DNA of 64,000 nt from Brasilonema sennae CENA114 (GCF_006968745.1 NZ_CP030118.1:3918674-3982673), one strand, 5' to 3'. Positions 19,911 to 27,823 are shown, counted from the stretch's first letter. Made by a program: numbers and translations. Notes: a model not told the origin generated them from the sequence alone.

Positions 19911-19958
19911 GCGAAATCGCAATCCCAAATCATTAATTGGGAGTGGTTCTATTTTCGC
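19911..19958. promoter_or_regulatory. Nested inverted repeats upstream of hicBA, candidate operator
   Basis: GCGAAA (19911-19916) pairs with TTTCGC (19953-19958), and inside it TCCCAA (19923-19928) pairs with TTGGGA (19937-19942). The block lies 30 nt before hicB and just after a TATAAT at 19901. HicB antitoxins often repress their own promoter, so this is a reasonable operator. Confidence 0.45.
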
Positions 19959-19988
19959 AAATTGGTTGGCTTAACCACCAGACAAAAA

Positions 19989-20216
19989 ATGAAACAAACA
20001 AAACAACTCACCGCAATCATTGAGCGCGAGGGAGATGGCTATGTATCGCTTTGTCCTGAACTTGATATCGCGAGTCAAGGTAGCACAATTGAGGAAGCAC
20101 GGGATAACTTAGTTGAAGCGTTAGAGCTATTCTTTGAAACAGCAGCCGCTGCTGAAATCCAAGAACGACTGCATACAGAGGTTTTTGTGACACGCTTAGA
20201 GGTGAGCGTTGGGTAA
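19989..20216 (+). CDS. hicB: HicB-family antitoxin
   Basis: 75 aa. The partial RNase-H-like HicB fold is visible: LTAIIEREGDGYVSLCPELD, then ASQGSTIEEARDNLVEALELFFE, the usual HicB spacing. It should bind and neutralise HicA. No C-terminal DNA-binding domain of helix-turn-helix type is present, so this is the short HicB form. I chose ATG at 19989; an upstream TTG at 19962 would add nine residues unlike the family. It overlaps hicA by 8 nt, giving the order antitoxin-toxin with translational coupling. A nested inverted repeat lies just upstream. Confidence 0.9.
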   Translation: MKQTKQLTAIIEREGDGYVSLCPELDIASQGSTIEEARDNLVEALELFFETAAAAEIQERLHTEVFVTRLEVSVG

Positions 20217-20436
20217 GCTAGGTGTTCTTTCTGGTGGAGAAGTTTGCAAAATTCTAGAGCAGCATGGCTTTGTACAAGTACGCCAGCGTGGTAGTCATAT
20301 AATTATGCAATTGCAAACAGAAGACTCAACAATAACTGTTCCTGTCCCTGCTCACGATAAGCTACGTACTGGCACTTTACAGTCTATTCTTCGCCAGTCA
20401 GGACTTCCTCGCGCCCTTTTTGAAGTGGACTCATGA
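20209..20436 (+). CDS. hicA: HicA-family mRNA interferase toxin
   Basis: 75 aa with the double-stranded-RNA-binding-like fold of HicA: GEVCKILEQHGFVQVRQRGSH, where His30 is the expected catalytic residue, and then VPVPAHDKLRTGTLQSILRQ. HicA toxins cleave mRNA and tmRNA and halt translation until HicB sequesters them. The start is TTG at 20209, inside the end of hicB; no ATG is available, and the N-terminus MGKLGVLSGGEVCK fits the family. Both key residues and length look intact, so the pair is probably functional. Confidence 0.9.
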   Translation: MGKLGVLSGGEVCKILEQHGFVQVRQRGSHIIMQLQTEDSTITVPVPAHDKLRTGTLQSILRQSGLPRALFEVDS

Positions 20437-20981
20437 CAAGTGGCGATCGTGCTCAAATTCAAAATTCAAAATTCAAAAAAAGAAAAAAGAAAAATGAGAT
20501 ATAGCAGTTGCCAGGTAGATTAGGACATCAACTAATGAGAAAACATGGAAACCACGGGACAATTCCCAGCCTGCTCCCCTTCGGATTCGCAGTCGCCTGC
20601 GGAGGAGCCAGTACTGTTCGCGCAGCGTGGCACTTTGTGCCATAGGAGGGTTTCCCTCACTTGGTATCTGGCGTTGGAAACCCTCCCGCAGCGCTGTCTC
20701 ACCTGCTCCCTGCTCCCTGCTCCCTGCTATATGATAAGTATTTTTCCGGACATGATATTATTGAGTTTCATACACCGAAAATGCGTCAGCTATCGGGTTT
20801 TGCTGTGGAATAAGCTTGAATTGGGGCGACTAGTACCGCTGCGCGGAATTCAAAATTCAAAATTCAAAATGAATAGAGTGTAAGCTTTTCAGAGATTTTG
20901 AATGGTATGCTTATTTACGCCGCGCTGTACTAGTGAAACTAAAGCGCCCCTTTCAAATACTTGTGAACAAATCTTGACTCC
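20437..20981. repeat. Repeat-rich gap with heptamer arrays and GC-rich dispersed repeat
   Basis: AATTCAAA-type arrays lie at 20454-20478 and 20847-20872, and a CTGCTCC array (about four units) at 20703-20729. Between them (20560-20700) is GC-rich dispersed repeat with GTCGCCTGCGGAGGAGCCAG wording. A 112-codon open frame at 20545-20883 runs through these repeats and is not a credible gene. Confidence 0.65.
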
Positions 20982-21854
20982 CTACAAGCGTACTAACACA
21001 GGTTGATTTTGTGCAGCATTGACTGAGTTTGAATCTGACTCAGTGCAATAAATTTCACAGGAGTTATTCGGAGTTTCCATTAATTTTACTTTGTATAGTG
21101 TCGCTCCTAATTCCTGAATGGGCGATCGCAGCAGTTGACTGATACAAAGTGCAATATTCTCAGCAGTGGGAACAACTTCAGCAAAGTATGGAACGTCTTT
21201 GTTTAAGAAGCTGTGGTCAAATAGCTCAATAACGTACTCTTTTATAGCTTGATTCAAAGCGCCCAAATCAACAATCATCCCAGTGCGTGGATCAATCTCC
21301 CCTTTTACAGTCACTTCTAAATGATAGTTGTGCCCATGACCGTTGGGATTAGCGCACTTACCGTAAATCTTGAAGTTTTCTTCGCCGCTAAGACGAGGAT
21401 GAGCTAGCTTATGGGCGGCGCTAAAATAAGTGCTGAGTGTGAGGTATGCTTCCATGCCGTTTCCTAAATAATCAGCCCAAAGTTCGGGATGCTCAAAAAG
21501 CTGTATACGCACTAAAGGTAAATCAGGTTTTAGTCGTTGCCAAATTACCCGTGCAATGTTTTCTGGGGTGGGTAGAGTTTGTTGAAACTCTAACCATACA
21601 TCGTTGAGATAGGAAAAGTCCAGTATACTCGTCACTTTTCGGTTAATAACGTGTTTGACGTTGGACAAGTTGAGAATCATGCCATATTCATCCAATTCTC
21701 CAACCAGGGAGACAAATAAGACATAATTGTGTCCATATCCGGGAAATCTTGAACAAGCACCAAATTTCTGAATATTTTCTGCTTCACTCAGTTCTGGCAA
21801 CCAATAGCGATGACTTGCCGAAAACTGAGCGCGACGACTTATAATACATAGCAT
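20982..21854 (-). CDS. Tandem 6-pyruvoyltetrahydropterin / 6-carboxytetrahydropterin synthase fusion
   Basis: 290 aa made of two PTPS/QueD domains. The C-terminal domain (about 138-265) looks active: zinc ligands His148 and His173/His175 in GHGHNY, the catalytic cysteine Cys167 in GKCANP, the catalytic His214 in LFDHSFLN and Glu260. The N-terminal domain (about 5-125) keeps His15, Cys34 and one His of the pair, but has GYGHNY (Tyr40) and DFSYLN (Phe80 instead of His). It is probably a degenerate partner domain. Possible products are tetrahydropterin for pterin cofactors or 6-carboxytetrahydropterin for queuosine; queF lies 6 kb away. I prefer ATG at 21854 over TTG at 21860. Confidence 0.85.
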   Translation of the reverse strand: MLCIISRRAQFSASHRYWLPELSEAENIQKFGACSRFPGYGHNYVLFVSLVGELDEYGMILNLSNVKHVINRKVTSILDFSYLNDVWLEFQQTLPTPENIARVIWQRLKPDLPLVRIQLFEHPELWADYLGNGMEAYLTLSTYFSAAHKLAHPRLSGEENFKIYGKCANPNGHGHNYHLEVTVKGEIDPRTGMIVDLGALNQAIKEYVIELFDHSFLNKDVPYFAEVVPTAENIALCISQLLRSPIQELGATLYKVKLMETPNNSCEIYCTESDSNSVNAAQNQPVLVRL

Positions 21855-21978
21855 AAGCAAGCTGTGAGTAAAATTTAAAATTTCTTAAATCTTACTGCTT
21901 CCAGTATAAACAAATTCTGGTGTAAGTTGTTAATTGTTGGTTGTTGGTCAACATTCCTGGTTTAACTTAGGACTTAAG

Positions 21979-22002
21979 CACTGTACAAATGCACCCACTT
22001 AT
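21979..22002. repeat. Left arm of a 24-bp inverted repeat bracketing the FHA-PrsW gene
   Basis: The 24 bp beginning CACTGTACAAATGCACC are the exact reverse complement of 23716-23739. The rest of the gap 21855-22358 shows no credible gene. Confidence 0.75.
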
Positions 22003-22358
22003 GCATTCAGACAAGTTAGCTTTGTCGGCAGGTTTGGCACAACCAAGACGACATTCACATCATTTGCAACCCGTCCGGCTTGGATTGCTCCAGTTTGGAC
22101 GCTTTGCAGTTTGTCTATCTACAGACTTCTAGTTTGTGAGCCTAACCTTACTTCTGCATAAAATAACTTTGCTTACACCTATTAAGAATACAGAAGAAAA
22201 GCTTCTTCATGCTTAACTTCTGTGATCATCAAACTTTTGTTAATACCTAAGTTATCAAAGTATATAGTGGTTGCAAATCTTTCTGAGGTTCTCAAACAAA
22301 AAAACAACGTTGCCGTAGCATTTTTCTTGATAAAAAACACAACTTTAGGAGTAATTTC

Positions 22359-23636
22359 ATGGCAGGACTTCACCGTTACAAATGCTTTTTAATACAAATA
22401 AACTCTAGTATAGAAAGTGAGTCGCAACAAACTGAGAACATAGTTTTATCTGATAAACCAATAGTAATTGGACGAGATGCTAGTTGTTGTGACATTGTTT
22501 TAGATTCCACGAAATACCAGGAAGTGTCCCGTCAGCATTTAAAAATTTCCCCCCTCTCGTCTGGTTCTCCCAGTGATCTGCCTCAATGGGAAATATCCGA
22601 TTTGGAAAGCCGTAATGGTATTTATATTAATGGTCAGCGCTTACAAGGTTCTCAAATTTTGCAAGTACATGACCAGATCAAACTTGGTCGCAAGGGTCCA
22701 GAATTCGTTTTTGAGTGTGAACAGATTAGCTTTGTTGGTATCAGCGATATATTTCCTGTCGTCTCAGGAAGGGTAGATTTACATCAGAAAGGTTTCCTTG
22801 TTCCGGGCATTGTCACAGTGATATTCGTTGTAGCAATGTTGGCTACTCGAGATAACAATAACTTCAACTTCCTCTACATCTTGGCAGCTTACCTAGCTTT
22901 TGCAAGCCACTATGTTATTCACAAACTCTGCCATAAACATAAGCCCTGGTGGTTGCTAGTTAGCTTAGGTTTGGCTACTGGTTTACCGCTTTTAACTGCC
23001 CATCATGAATTGGCAACTATTTTTCACGACATCTTACCAGGAGATGCCTCGGAACACAACGAGAGCATTCTTGCTATCATTCTCAAAGAATTTTTCAAGG
23101 CAGGTTTGTTAGAAGAATTGTTTAAAGTGCTGCCAGTGATATTAGTTTACTTTATAGGCAGACTACTCCAATCACCCAAGCGCGAACTGATTGGGGTATG
23201 GGAACCTATGGACGGAATCCTTTTAGCAACAGCATCTGCCACTGGATTTGCATTAGTAGAGAGTTTGATGCTAGTGCATGAAGAAACTCAAAGCAAAGGT
23301 AATTTTGCGGGATTAACACTTTTAATTCCCCTGATCTTAGGAGATATTTGTGGACAGGTGGCATATAGCGGCTACTTTGGCTACTTCATTGGATTGGGTG
23401 CAATGAAACCTAAAAAACTTTGGCGGTTTATAGGAATCGGCTACCTGACTTCAGCATCTCTACATACCATTGGAGCGATTATCTCTGAGTTGCAAAAAGA
23501 ACATAAACTAGATTTTCTCATCGGTAACGTACTCTCAGCTTTGATAGGCTCTGTGGCTTACATATTTTTGATGGCAGCAATTGTCAAAGCCAATCAACTT
23601 TCGCCCGCTCATTCACACAAATCAGTCAATAGGTAG
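22359..23636 (+). CDS. FHA domain fused to PrsW-family membrane protease
   Basis: 425 aa. An N-terminal FHA domain (about 8-120) has GRD (38-40), SRQH (57-60) and DLESRNGIYINGQ (81-93), the residues that bind phosphothreonine. After a linker come about eight membrane helices with PrsW motifs: GLLEELFKVLPVILVYF (E-E-x-x-K), an ATASATGFALVES segment and a late His (ASLHTIGAII). The layout suggests a membrane protease recruited to, or gated by, Ser/Thr-phosphorylated partners; that is inference. The gene is flanked by a 24-bp perfect inverted repeat (21979-22002 / 23716-23739) and is convergent with the J-domain gene downstream. Confidence 0.82.
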   Translation: MAGLHRYKCFLIQINSSIESESQQTENIVLSDKPIVIGRDASCCDIVLDSTKYQEVSRQHLKISPLSSGSPSDLPQWEISDLESRNGIYINGQRLQGSQILQVHDQIKLGRKGPEFVFECEQISFVGISDIFPVVSGRVDLHQKGFLVPGIVTVIFVVAMLATRDNNNFNFLYILAAYLAFASHYVIHKLCHKHKPWWLLVSLGLATGLPLLTAHHELATIFHDILPGDASEHNESILAIILKEFFKAGLLEELFKVLPVILVYFIGRLLQSPKRELIGVWEPMDGILLATASATGFALVESLMLVHEETQSKGNFAGLTLLIPLILGDICGQVAYSGYFGYFIGLGAMKPKKLWRFIGIGYLTSASLHTIGAIISELQKEHKLDFLIGNVLSALIGSVAYIFLMAAIVKANQLSPAHSHKSVNR

Positions 23637-23715
23637 AAGACAAGTTAACTTTAGACGCGTAGTATTATCGTATCTGCATCATGATGGTTTCTAGTTCGTG
23701 TTAAATAGAACAGCT

Positions 23716-23739
23716 ATAAGTGGGTGCATTTGTACAGTG
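23716..23739. repeat. Right arm of the 24-bp inverted repeat
   Basis: Exact reverse complement of 21979-22002, lying 80 nt past the stop of the FHA-PrsW gene. The spacing between the arms (about 1.71 kb) is of insertion-sequence size, but no transposase lies between them. Confidence 0.75.
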
Positions 23740-23783
23740 GGTAAATCCGACCACGAATTATTACGATTACTAATTATCAACCG

Positions 23784-24485
23784 TTACACATAGGCACCGA
23801 GAGATTCTTGTGCCTCACGGTACATATTAGCGGCAGTGCGAAACATTTCTTGACCAGCGTGCAAGTAACTCTCGTCATAGTTAAGAGGAAAATATGCTAA
23901 CTGATCTAGCCCATCGCCTATTTGATTGAGACAATAGTAGAGATGGGCTGCTGCTCTTGCTAAACTAGGTGGATTTGGTAAAGAACGAAAAGTCAGGTGC
24001 GCCTGCTTGAAGTCAGCTTGACACGCGTGTAAGTAATCCTGAAATTCTTCCAAGAGGACATCATCAAAGGGATCAGCAGCAAGCTTCTCAATTTGCTCCC
24101 GTAAAGAAGCCATAATGGTAAACAGCAGGCGGTTCACTGGCTGATAAACTCGGTGCAGCCATTCCTCTATTTGCTCATCGGCGTCTTTTCCTGTTTTTCT
24201 TGTCGCCTGGTATTGCTGTTGAGCTGCTGCTGTACGGTGTTGCCTATTGGTAGTGGTTTGTTGAGAGCGTTGACGCAGTTTTTGGTCGTAATTTAGGCGA
24301 TTTTGAGCGTCGCCTAAAACCTCATATGCTGCATTGAGACGGATAATTTGCTCAGGATCACCGGTACCCTGATTGCTATCAGGATGAAACATCTTGACCA
24401 AGCGACGATAAGCTTGCTTAATCTCCGCTTGGGTTGCGTTTGGACTAACTTTGAGTGTTTGGTAGTGGTTCGTCTGATCTGCCAT
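23784..24485 (-). CDS. J-domain (DnaJ-like) protein
   Basis: 233 aa. The N-terminal J domain (about 1-65) includes NHYQTLKVSPNATQAEIKQA and the essential HPD tripeptide (KMFHPDSNQ, about 34-36), so it should stimulate a DnaK ATPase. The rest (about 100-233) is helical, with no zinc-finger or Gly/Phe region, so this is a type III J protein rather than full DnaJ. It starts MADQTNHYQTL. It is convergent with the FHA-PrsW gene. The client or partner is unknown. Confidence 0.88.
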   Translation of the reverse strand: MADQTNHYQTLKVSPNATQAEIKQAYRRLVKMFHPDSNQGTGDPEQIIRLNAAYEVLGDAQNRLNYDQKLRQRSQQTTTNRQHRTAAAQQQYQATRKTGKDADEQIEEWLHRVYQPVNRLLFTIMASLREQIEKLAADPFDDVLLEEFQDYLHACQADFKQAHLTFRSLPNPPSLARAAAHLYYCLNQIGDGLDQLAYFPLNYDESYLHAGQEMFRTAANMYREAQESLGAYV

Positions 24486-24506
24486 TTATTCAATGTACCG
24501 TTAGCA

Positions 24507-25105
24507 TCAGCTAACTGCTAGTTTTGGTTCCAAGTCTTGGAACAACGGTGTACTCAAATACCTTTCTCCAAAACTAGGCTGAATCATTACGGATTTCGCG
24601 TCCCTCGTTTTCTTTGCGTTGGGCAACACGAATAGCAGCAAACAAAGCAGCACCGCTGGATATGCCAAGCAGTAGTCCAACTTCATTTGCCAGCTTCACT
24701 TGTAAGCGATCGCCTCTTCATCAGTGACCGAAATGACTTCATCTATAATGTTGACATTCAGCACTTGAGGAATGAAGCCAGCACCAATTGCTTGAATTTT
24801 GTGAAAACCTGGTCTTTTACCAGATAACACTGGGCTGCTTGGGTGTTCAACTGCGATACGCACAGAGTCAACCTTCTGGCTAACTTGTGCTGAGCCTGTC
24901 GAAGTAGCGCCCACGGCAAAGTCTTCCGGCTGCTCGCCTGAAAACTTGGTTTGCGTGCTTTGATAAGTTCAGCTACATCTGTAATTGTACCACCTGTTCC
25001 GACTCCAGCAACTACTATATCGACCTGTCCGTCAGTATCTTCCCAGATATCCTCCGCTGTCGTCTCCCGGTGTATTTTGGCGTTAGCTGGGTTACTCAAC
25101 ACTCA
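24507..25105 (-). pseudogene. cysK: Decayed cysteine synthase (cysK), N-terminus missing and frameshifted
   Basis: Minus-strand fragments read SNPANAKIHRETTAEDIWEDT, then DIVVAGVGTGGTITDVAELIK (the PLP phosphate loop GTGGT), then SPVLSGKRPGFHKIQAIGAG, and finally IQPSFGERYLSTPLF. All match the C-terminal half of O-acetylserine sulfhydrylase in order. The first 150 or so residues, with the PLP lysine, are absent. An insert of about 75 nt lies between the loop and the SPVLSG block, and a stop at 24696 plus a frameshift separate the last block. It is not translatable as one protein. An Rrf2 regulator lies immediately upstream, the usual arrangement for cysteine genes, so the regulator may now be orphaned. 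Confidence 0.88.
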
Positions 25106-25153
25106 ATTGTAAAAATTTACAACCTTCTTTCCCTACTGATTAGATACTAGATA

Positions 25154-25591
25154 CTAGATGTAGTACATTATGTCCAACTGTCGTCGAGAATCGCGTTTTT
25201 CACAGAGTTCTGCAAGCGTGTACTTTTGCAAAACTGCGTTTGCCGCCACCCTTGCTTCTTGCCAGATCTCTTCGACAACACCACTGTCTAGAGTTTTCGG
25301 GTTGATGTCTTCCTCACCTATGCCCACATCTAACCCTTCTAAACAATTCAAAATCTCGAAAAGAGTTATTTTCCAAGGTTCTCGCGCCAACAGATAACCG
25401 CCCTTTGAGCCACGCTGGCTTTTCAGTATACCTCCACGCCTCAAAGTTGCTAGCAGTTGTTCTAGATAGCGGTCTGGTATATTTTGTTGTGTCGCTATCT
25501 GTCGAATTTGCAGCGGTTCCCCGCTTTGGTAATGAGTTGCTAGCTCTATTAGAGCCAAAATTGCGTATTCTGATTTACAAGATAGTTCCAC
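25154..25591 (-). CDS. Rrf2-family transcriptional regulator
   Basis: 145 aa starting at GTG 25591 (MELSCKSEYAILALIELATH). The winged helix-turn-helix region with IRQIATQQNIPDRYLEQLLATLRRGGILKSQRGSKGGYLLAR (about 28-70) is the Rrf2 signature. The three clustered cysteines that hold an Fe-S cluster in IscR/NsrR are absent; only isolated Cys residues occur, so it resembles the CymR group that senses cysteine supply. It sits directly upstream of the cysK pseudogene on the same strand, which fits a former cysteine regulatory unit. Its present targets are unknown. Confidence 0.85.
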   Translation of the reverse strand: MELSCKSEYAILALIELATHYQSGEPLQIRQIATQQNIPDRYLEQLLATLRRGGILKSQRGSKGGYLLAREPWKITLFEILNCLEGLDVGIGEEDINPKTLDSGVVEEIWQEARVAANAVLQKYTLAELCEKRDSRRQLDIMYYI

Positions 25592-25910
25592 GGGCAGCTT
25601 TTAAAAAAAATGATGGGTTTATAAGAAACAAAGTTAAAAGTTAAAAGATTTTTTGCTTTTTTCTTTCTGACTTTTCTTGTCCTCTTTTTATAGTATACTC
25701 CGGCTATCCGCTAGGGTTTGTTATTTTCAAATGTTGCTCTAAATATTCCGAAGCTTTTATCTCAAATTTATTGATCCCTGTCGCTCAGGAGCTTGTATCC
25801 TGAAAAAAAAAGGAAGAACCCTCCTCATGAGCTACTCGTTTTAATAGGGTTTGTTCATTCTCTACGTGTAAGACCCCGTAGGATGTACGAAAAATACGAT
25901 TTTTCTTTCC

Positions 25911-25978
25911 CCCTACACCCCCACATCCCTACACCCCTACACCCCTACACCCCTACACCCCTACACCCCCACACCCCT
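25911..25978. repeat. CCCCTACA octamer tandem array
   Basis: About seven imperfect CCCCTACA units run up to about 18 nt before the yciI-like start. They sit where a promoter or leader would be expected, so copy number could affect expression. Confidence 0.75.
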
Positions 25979-25995
25979 AGTTTTGGTAACAAGCA

Positions 25996-26262
25996 ATGCC
26001 CTGGTTTGTGAAGATAGAAGAAGGCAAAGTTGAGAAGTCCACGTTTGATCAATACGTAAGCGCTCATCATGCTTACGTACAGGAATTAATTGCCAAAGGA
26101 CACAAAGCGAAAACTGGCTACTGGGCGCAAAAAGGTGGCGGTATGATGCTGTTTGAGGCAGCCTCAATGGATGAAGCACAAAATATCGTAGCTCTTGATC
26201 CATTGATACAAAACGATTGTGTTAATTATCAGCTTTACGAGTGGAAAATTGTAGTGGAATAA
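25996..26262 (+). CDS. YciI family protein
   Basis: 88 aa: MPWFVKIEEGKVEKSTFDQY, HHAYVQELIAKGHKAKTGYWAQ, then GGGMMLFEAASMDEAQNIVALDPLI. This is a ferredoxin-like alpha/beta fold with the conserved His and Asp of YciI proteins. Members are small cytoplasmic proteins of unclear function; some are domains of dehalogenase-like enzymes. It is intact and followed 40 nt later by the SRP RNA gene on the same strand. Confidence 0.85.
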   Translation: MPWFVKIEEGKVEKSTFDQYVSAHHAYVQELIAKGHKAKTGYWAQKGGGMMLFEAASMDEAQNIVALDPLIQNDCVNYQLYEWKIVVE

Positions 26263-26299
26263 CACACACAAAGCGAAAAATTAATGCTATGGTGTTTAA

Positions 26300-26396
26300 A
26301 GACTCGGATCTACGCGGCTGTAACGCCCAAATCTTGTCAGGACCGGAAGGTAGCAGCAACACGGGATGCTTATAGTAGGCGTAGTCTCCGGGTCGC
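26300..26396 (+). ncRNA. ffs: Signal recognition particle RNA (4.5S type)
   Basis: The diagnostic apical core GTCAGGACCGGAAGGTAGCA (26335-26354) has the GGAA tetraloop and the asymmetric AGCA bulge that binds Ffh. Flanking segments pair: ACTCGGA..TCTACGC (26302-26315) with GCGTAGTCTCCGGGT (26379-26393). This closes a hairpin of about 97 nt, the usual small bacterial form. The ends are estimated from the pairing. It targets nascent membrane proteins to the translocon together with Ffh. Transcription appears to be in the same direction as the flanking genes. Confidence 0.92.
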
Positions 26397-26422
26397 CCCA
26401 TTTTAGGAGCAAAAAAGCAGCA

Positions 26423-26812
26423 ATGCCAGGTTTTGGAGATGTTGTAAAAAAAGCTTTTTACCTTGGTGTCGGGTTGGCTTCTTATGCGGGAGAGAAAGCA
26501 GGAGGGACAATAACCGAACTGCGATCGCAAGTCCAAAAGCTAGCAGATGAAATGGTTGCGCGGGGCGAAATGACAACAGACGAAGCCCGCCGGTTTGTAG
26601 AAGATATGATGAAGCAAGCCCAAAGCGTACCCGCATCTGATACAACAGCTGCTAAAACGTCTCCCTCTGAACCACGTCGGATTGAGATTTTAGAAGAAGA
26701 CGAGGAGCCAACTACTGTAAAAGTAACTCAACCAACTGAGAATGTTGATAAGCTACGCGACCAAGTCAGACAAATGCAGGAAGAACTGCGTAGGTTACAA
26801 CGCGATAAGTAG
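26423..26812 (+). CDS. Phasin-like / coiled-coil protein
   Basis: 129 aa from ATG 26423 (MPGFGDVVKKAFYLGVGLAS); the open frame from 26366 runs through the SRP RNA and is not used. An amphipathic N-terminal helix is followed by ELRSQVQKLADEMVARGEMTTDEARRFVEDMMKQAQ, wording seen in poly-granule-associated (phasin-like) proteins. Then comes a charged linker rich in Glu, Pro and Thr and a C-terminal heptad helix (VDKLRDQVRQMQEELRRLQRD). It may coat PHA granules or act as a general coiled-coil partner. No PHA synthase genes are in the window, so the function is uncertain. Confidence 0.65.
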   Translation: MPGFGDVVKKAFYLGVGLASYAGEKAGGTITELRSQVQKLADEMVARGEMTTDEARRFVEDMMKQAQSVPASDTTAAKTSPSEPRRIEILEEDEEPTTVKVTQPTENVDKLRDQVRQMQEELRRLQRDK

Positions 26813-26964
26813 TTGTCAGGCTGGCAGAGGTGCTTGAGCATGAGACTGAAAATTTTCTTTATAATGTAAAATTTTTATAAAAAATAGTCCTTAGGATGTA
26901 CAAAAGTGCTCCCAGCCATGTAGCATTAAGCGTCCAGTAACTAACTTGTAAGGGCGTCGGGTTT

Positions 26965-27369
26965 ATGGAAAAGTGGCAAGAAGAGTTTTGGGACATGATA
27001 GAAATAGTGACTGATGAAGTCGAACGCTTCTTCGTGGGCATGACGGAGATGGTAGACACCTTTTTTGAGTTTACAGAAGAGATTAGCGACCAAGTACAAA
27101 ATACTATAGCCACCGAGTTAGATCAGTATTTACAAGAACTGGCTGATCCGATTTTGGAAATTTACAGCGAACTGGAAGACATTGTTACAGATGATATTGA
27201 TCTGGGTTTTCCTTATCCTGTTGAAGCCTGTCAAGAAAAAAATCCCGCTTGCATTGGTTGTCGTCATTACCACGGTCAAGTGTATAGTGGAAATTTGTTA
27301 GTTTGCGGTATGCATCCCCACGGTTGGGAAGATGAGAATTGTCCAGACTGGGAACAAGAAGAGTTATGA
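26965..27369 (+). CDS. Conserved acidic protein with C-terminal Cys/His cluster, function unknown
   Basis: 134 aa. The first 85 residues are very acidic and helical (EEFWDMIEIVTDEVERFFVG, EFTEEISDQVQNTIATELDQ). The last 45 carry C-x5-C-x2-C-x2-H, then C-x2-H-x2-H and a final Cys (ACQEKNPACIGCRHYHG, VCGMHPHGWEDENCPDW). This looks like a metal-binding knuckle, perhaps zinc or iron-sulfur. I do not recognise a named family. Codon use resembles neighbouring genes and the reading frame is intact. It lies between the phasin-like gene and queF on the same strand. Confidence 0.7.
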   Translation: MEKWQEEFWDMIEIVTDEVERFFVGMTEMVDTFFEFTEEISDQVQNTIATELDQYLQELADPILEIYSELEDIVTDDIDLGFPYPVEACQEKNPACIGCRHYHGQVYSGNLLVCGMHPHGWEDENCPDWEQEEL

Positions 27370-27445
27370 TTAGTTAGTCAATAGTCCAAAGTCCAAAAGA
27401 ATTTTTGACTGTTGAGTGTTGAGTGTTGATTTTTGACTGTTGACT

Positions 27446-27823
27446 ATGGAAATCAAATATGGAGAACGCAACATTGCGGAAGGGCAACTAATCACATTTC
27501 CCAATCCGCGTGTTGGCAGACGATACAATATTGACATTACTCTGCCAGAATTTACGTGTAAATGCCCGTTTTCTGGCTATCCTGACTTTGCCACGATTCA
27601 CGTTAGCTACATCCCTAATGAACGAGTCGTGGAATTGAAGGCGCTAAAACTTTATATTAATAGCTATCGCGATCGCTATATTTCCCACGAAGAAACTGCC
27701 AATCAAATCCTAGACGATTTTGTTGCTGCCTGTGATCCAACGGATGTCACTGTTAAGGCAGATTTCACACCTCGTGGTAATGTGCATACGGTGGTTGAAG
27801 TGCGACATCAGAAGAACGCGTAG
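27446..27823 (+). CDS. queF: NADPH-dependent 7-cyano-7-deazaguanine reductase (preQ0 reductase)
   Basis: 125 aa, the short (type I, YkvM) QueF form. TCKCPFSGYPDFATIHVSY (about 37-55) carries the catalytic Cys40 and Asp47, seven residues apart, and ELKALKLYINSYRDRYISHEE (about 63-83) is the QueF substrate/NADPH-binding motif. It reduces preQ0 to preQ1 for queuosine in tRNA. ATG at 27446 is used; TTG at 27440 is also in frame. Pieces of a second queF lie at 34446-34544 and 35881-35943. Confidence 0.95.
   Translation: MEIKYGERNIAEGQLITFPNPRVGRRYNIDITLPEFTCKCPFSGYPDFATIHVSYIPNERVVELKALKLYINSYRDRYISHEETANQILDDFVAACDPTDVTVKADFTPRGNVHTVVEVRHQKNA

Noticed and set aside
20545..20883. 112-codon frame between hicA and the PTPS gene
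   Set aside because: Composed of heptamer arrays and GC-rich repeats.
21934..22161. 75-codon plus-strand frame before the FHA-PrsW gene
   Set aside because: Crosses the left arm of the inverted repeat, has no ribosome-binding site and no recognisable protein pattern.
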